NCBI GenBank assembly: GCA_964036195.1
Contig: OZ038452.1
Coordinates: 26,857,785-26,921,784 of the forward strand
Length of the DNA stretch: 64,000 bases
Origin: Sphaerolaimus hirsutus
Lineage: Eukaryota; Nematoda; Chromadorea; Monhysterida; Sphaerolaimidae
Direction of reading: 5' to 3'
The position numbers and the translations under genes were made by a program. A model generated the notes under the pieces. That model saw nothing but the letters and a program-made list of their open reading frames with translations. It made no database searches and had not been told where the DNA came from. Of the stretch, positions 61,165 to 64,000 are shown piece after piece (the first letter of the stretch is position 1; each line of letters opens with the position of its first letter).

Positions 61165-61870
61165 CTATATTCACAAAGTGTGTTTACTTTTACTCCAAAA
61201 ATACATATACTTGAATACTGAGTAAATACATCTAGGTATACTGACTCTGAAAAAGTAACAGTACCACGGGTGCAAACAGGATCCTGGTCTAGATCCCGAA
61301 TCCCGAATTTTTTTTGGGATTTTGTGGTCCCAATCCTGAAATCTCAATCCCAATCCTGTAATCTAAAAAAACTAATCCCGATCCCGAAACTTTTGAAATT
61401 CGAATCCCAATCCCAATAATTTTTCTTCAATACCGATCCTGTTGTGGAAAAATTTGCCAACTTTGTTAAATTGTTTGCACTAAGACATGTGAATATAAAC
61501 CTGAAATGTCCTATTTATGCCACTTTTCTGGCATTTAGGTGTTTTTAGACCATTTTTGCCACAGATTAGAGAAAAACCTCTAATATCAGAACTTTTTCAA
61601 AAATCCCAAACCTGAAAAAATGCCTATCTCAGTCCTGATCCTTATCCTGAGACACCAAACCCAGATCTAATCCTGAAATCTCTAAAAAACAATCCTCATC
61701 ATGATAATGGTCCCGAGATCCCAGCCCCGGTCCTGAAATCCTAAAGAACCAATCCCAAAAAGTCGACCTGTTTAAAGTACCCGACCGACGCAGCAGTACC
61801 CATGTGAACATACACTTTTTCAAAGTACTAGAGTACATAAAATATATTTCAGATAGACTTTTTCAAGCCA
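61165..61870. repeat. GTAAACG/GAGTAC repeat split by a CCCGAATCCC element
   Basis: TACTTTTACTCCAAAAATAC at the left and TTTTTCAAAGTACTAGAGTAC at the right resemble the repeat at 5150-5850. Between them (about 61270-61790) lies a block of AATCCCGATCCCGAAA-type repeats with weak inverted ends. Confidence 0.4.
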
Positions 61871-64000
61871 TGGAAGGGAATTTTCACTGTTAGCCATTTA
61901 AAATTATTGCGCTTTGTTAATTTTATCAGCTGAATATTCAATCATTGCTCAAAATCAATAGATCACACATGTTCTTATAGGGAGATTTTCTCGAGAGATT
62001 TTCTAAATCAGTAAAAATATAATTAAATCTCTCTGGAAAATCGTGGAAAAAATATAAATCTCAGAAAATCTTTTATTTTCTGAGATTTTCTGAGATTTTT
62101 TAAATATAAAACTCCCAGAGATTTTTGCAATGCTAGCCACATTTCACAACAGTTAAATTTTTTCATATTTTTACAAAAAATCCATGCTTTAACCAATATG
62201 CCATATCGTTGGCACACGCTTCCAACGCCAGACGAAAATAAGTGAGAGTACATACAAAGTATCCAGTATGCCGAGTACCGTATTTCCTCGAAATACCCCC
62301 TCGAAATACAGCAGCCTGAACGAGTGTAAATTACACAAACTTCAGTTTTCAAGTTCTTCAATGTAGGTTATCGTGACATCTTTCAACGTCTGCACTCTGC
62401 ACATGTTACAAACAATGAGTAATTTATTGGAGTTCATAAAAATCCTGGCGAAAGAATAAACCCCCTCCTCGAATAGACAACCCCCTCCAAATTTGCAATT
62501 TGATATTTTGTAAAATTGTACAAAGATTTGAATTTCTACAACTTCCATAAAATAAAAAAAAATTTTTTGGATGTTTGTGGAAAGGTTGTGAAAAATTTAT
62601 GTTCTGTAGCTTAAGTTTCTGCCCGTCAATTTGCAGAACTGGTACGTTGTTGTTGCTTTTTGTTGTTGCCAAAGGCACCGCAGAAAGAGGGCGCCAAGCG
62701 CCAAAGGCGCCGTGGCGCCATTTGAAAAAGGGTGCCAGGCACCAGGATAATTAAGTGCGTACAAATGTACAATAGTCTGCGTGTACTAATAATTCTTCTC
62801 CAGCACTGTAGTGCACGCATTCACTTTTTTATTCATGTTCTCCAGGGTGTTATCAACAAAATCAAGACTAGCAACACAATTTTATGCATTAAAATCGTAC
62901 TCAAACGTGACCCTCAATTGAAACGCAATGAAAATTCTCATTGGACAAAACAATACATTCACACAATAAATTCAATACATTCAAATAAGTTTTTTCAATT
63001 TATGTTTTCTTGAAGTTGATGAAAACCGAATTTCGACAATTTGAATCCTTTGTTTTATGAGTTTGCAAGTTCTACACTCCCTGATTCTCTGCTTCTGATC
63101 CGTCAGACGCGTTTAATGTACGAAATTGTTAAATAAAAATATGTTGGACGAAATATTTGCGTCCACTGGCAGCACTCCGTCAATTTTTCGATTTCGATTA
63201 TCCACGTACGCCTATCGTAATTTTTTCTTCATTTACGCAGTACCCACATTGACTCCCTGCTGGCGCCATTCCGGCGCTTTTTTTGGTGCAGGACATCATG
63301 TAAAAAGGACACCAAGCGCCAATGGCGCCATGACGTGGCGCACTATAGCGCCCTCAAATGTAGCAAGCGCCATGGCGCCATTTACTCCACCCGTGTGAGT
63401 CACGTTCAGAAAAAAGTAACTCGCCTCGCTTGAAATATTGTTTGTATACAAAAAAGCTCCGGGGGGATATCAATAACAAATAAAAAAGAGTCCGCGGTGC
63501 GCTTCCGCGAAAAAAGTATGTAAGGAATGCCGAGCAGCATATAGGGAAAAATCTGACAACAAATTCTCCAAAAAATATCTTTTTCAAAATAACCCACGTT
63601 GGCGTGCTGTTGACAACATGAAATACGATACGCCGCTATGTTTATTTGTCATCATCGAAATGGGTGTGCTGCATATATTGGCTGGTTTGTAAGGTTGTAA
63701 AATATAAATTTTTAGTCTATGTGTAACTGCAATGCAAATTGGCAGCAATTAATACATCATGTATGTAGGTAGATTTCATTGGCATATATGATGTATTTAC
63801 ATTTTTACAGACGGAGATACGGAGATTCGTTTGGGGGGGGGGGGGGGGGTCATTTTTCTCGGCCAAGGCCTTCATGGCATCTAAACCGCTTGGCATCTGG
63901 ACCCGGATGGCATTAGTTTCTCCCCGCTTGGCATCTAGACCCGCATGGCATCCATCCAGTGCCAGATGCCAAGCGGACGGTTGCATAGATGGGTAGGGCC
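61871..64000. other. Intergenic, repeats only
   Basis: 61980-62130 carries the AATCTCTCTGG/GATTTTCTGAG repeat. 62278-62500 is a one-sided CCGTATTTCCTCGAAATACC MITE. 62660-62750 and 63250-63385 are GGCGCCA-rich. The right edge has a G-run and CATCTGGACCCGGATGGCAT repeats. No gene is supported. Confidence 0.4.

Overview
The window is animal nuclear DNA, probably from an invertebrate and perhaps an arthropod. All recognisable genes are multi-exon, with short, very GC-rich exons set in AT-rich introns and spacers crowded with transposons. Recognisable products are isoprenylcysteine carboxyl methyltransferase (ICMT), LAMTOR3, retromer VPS35, a two-pore-domain potassium channel (K2P) and the catalytic subunit of cAMP-dependent protein kinase (PKA-C, with an arthropod-like C-terminus). 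I also reconstructed a small gene for a putative secreted peptide that I do not recognise. There is one 200-base assembly gap (12805-13004).

Layout. Plus strand: ICMT (618-4049, 5 exons), LAMTOR3 (4962-6456, 3 exons), VPS35 (7683-31456, 16 exons, apparently complete, 813 aa). VPS35 intron 4 is 16.6 kb and hosts, on the opposite strand, the whole K2P coding region (9552-16649, 9 coding exons, 480 aa). Minus strand, downstream of VPS35: the secreted-peptide gene (31697-33296, 4 exons, 95 aa) and PKA-C (39178-44569, 8 exons, 348 aa) with a CpG-rich promoter at about 44450-45010. From 45 kb to the end there is no gene I can assemble. That part holds two orphan CpG-rich islands (46.7-47.1 and 58.8-59.6 kb), a candidate first exon at 49.68-49.81 kb and many mobile elements.

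The most notable system is an introner-like element (ILE) family. These are short non-autonomous inverted-repeat elements whose 5' end reads CAGGTGCCAGTCCCAGACCC, followed by repeats of TGTAAAATG / TGTCAAATGTCATGCAAAG, and whose 3' end is the inverse, finishing GGGACTGCCCCCTGG. In seven introns (two in ICMT, two in K2P, one in VPS35, two in the peptide gene) the intron is, or nearly is, one such element end to end. The 5' terminus supplies the splice donor (CAG|GTGCCA), and the acceptor lies in or next to the 3' terminus (GGGAG| or GCCCCCAG|). Reading frames join exactly across them. Other copies lie inside longer introns or between genes. A second family with similar termini but a different interior lies in a K2P intron.

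The rest of the repeat content is mostly non-autonomous hAT-type elements, eleven of them with 8-bp target duplications I could read off (nine exact on both sides, one at 7 of 8, one nested copy imperfect). There are also Tc1/mariner-type elements with TA duplications, a mariner-like foldback, a large palindrome around the gap, and a three-level nest at 51.5-54.1 kb that contains a decayed BEL/Pao reverse-transcriptase fragment.
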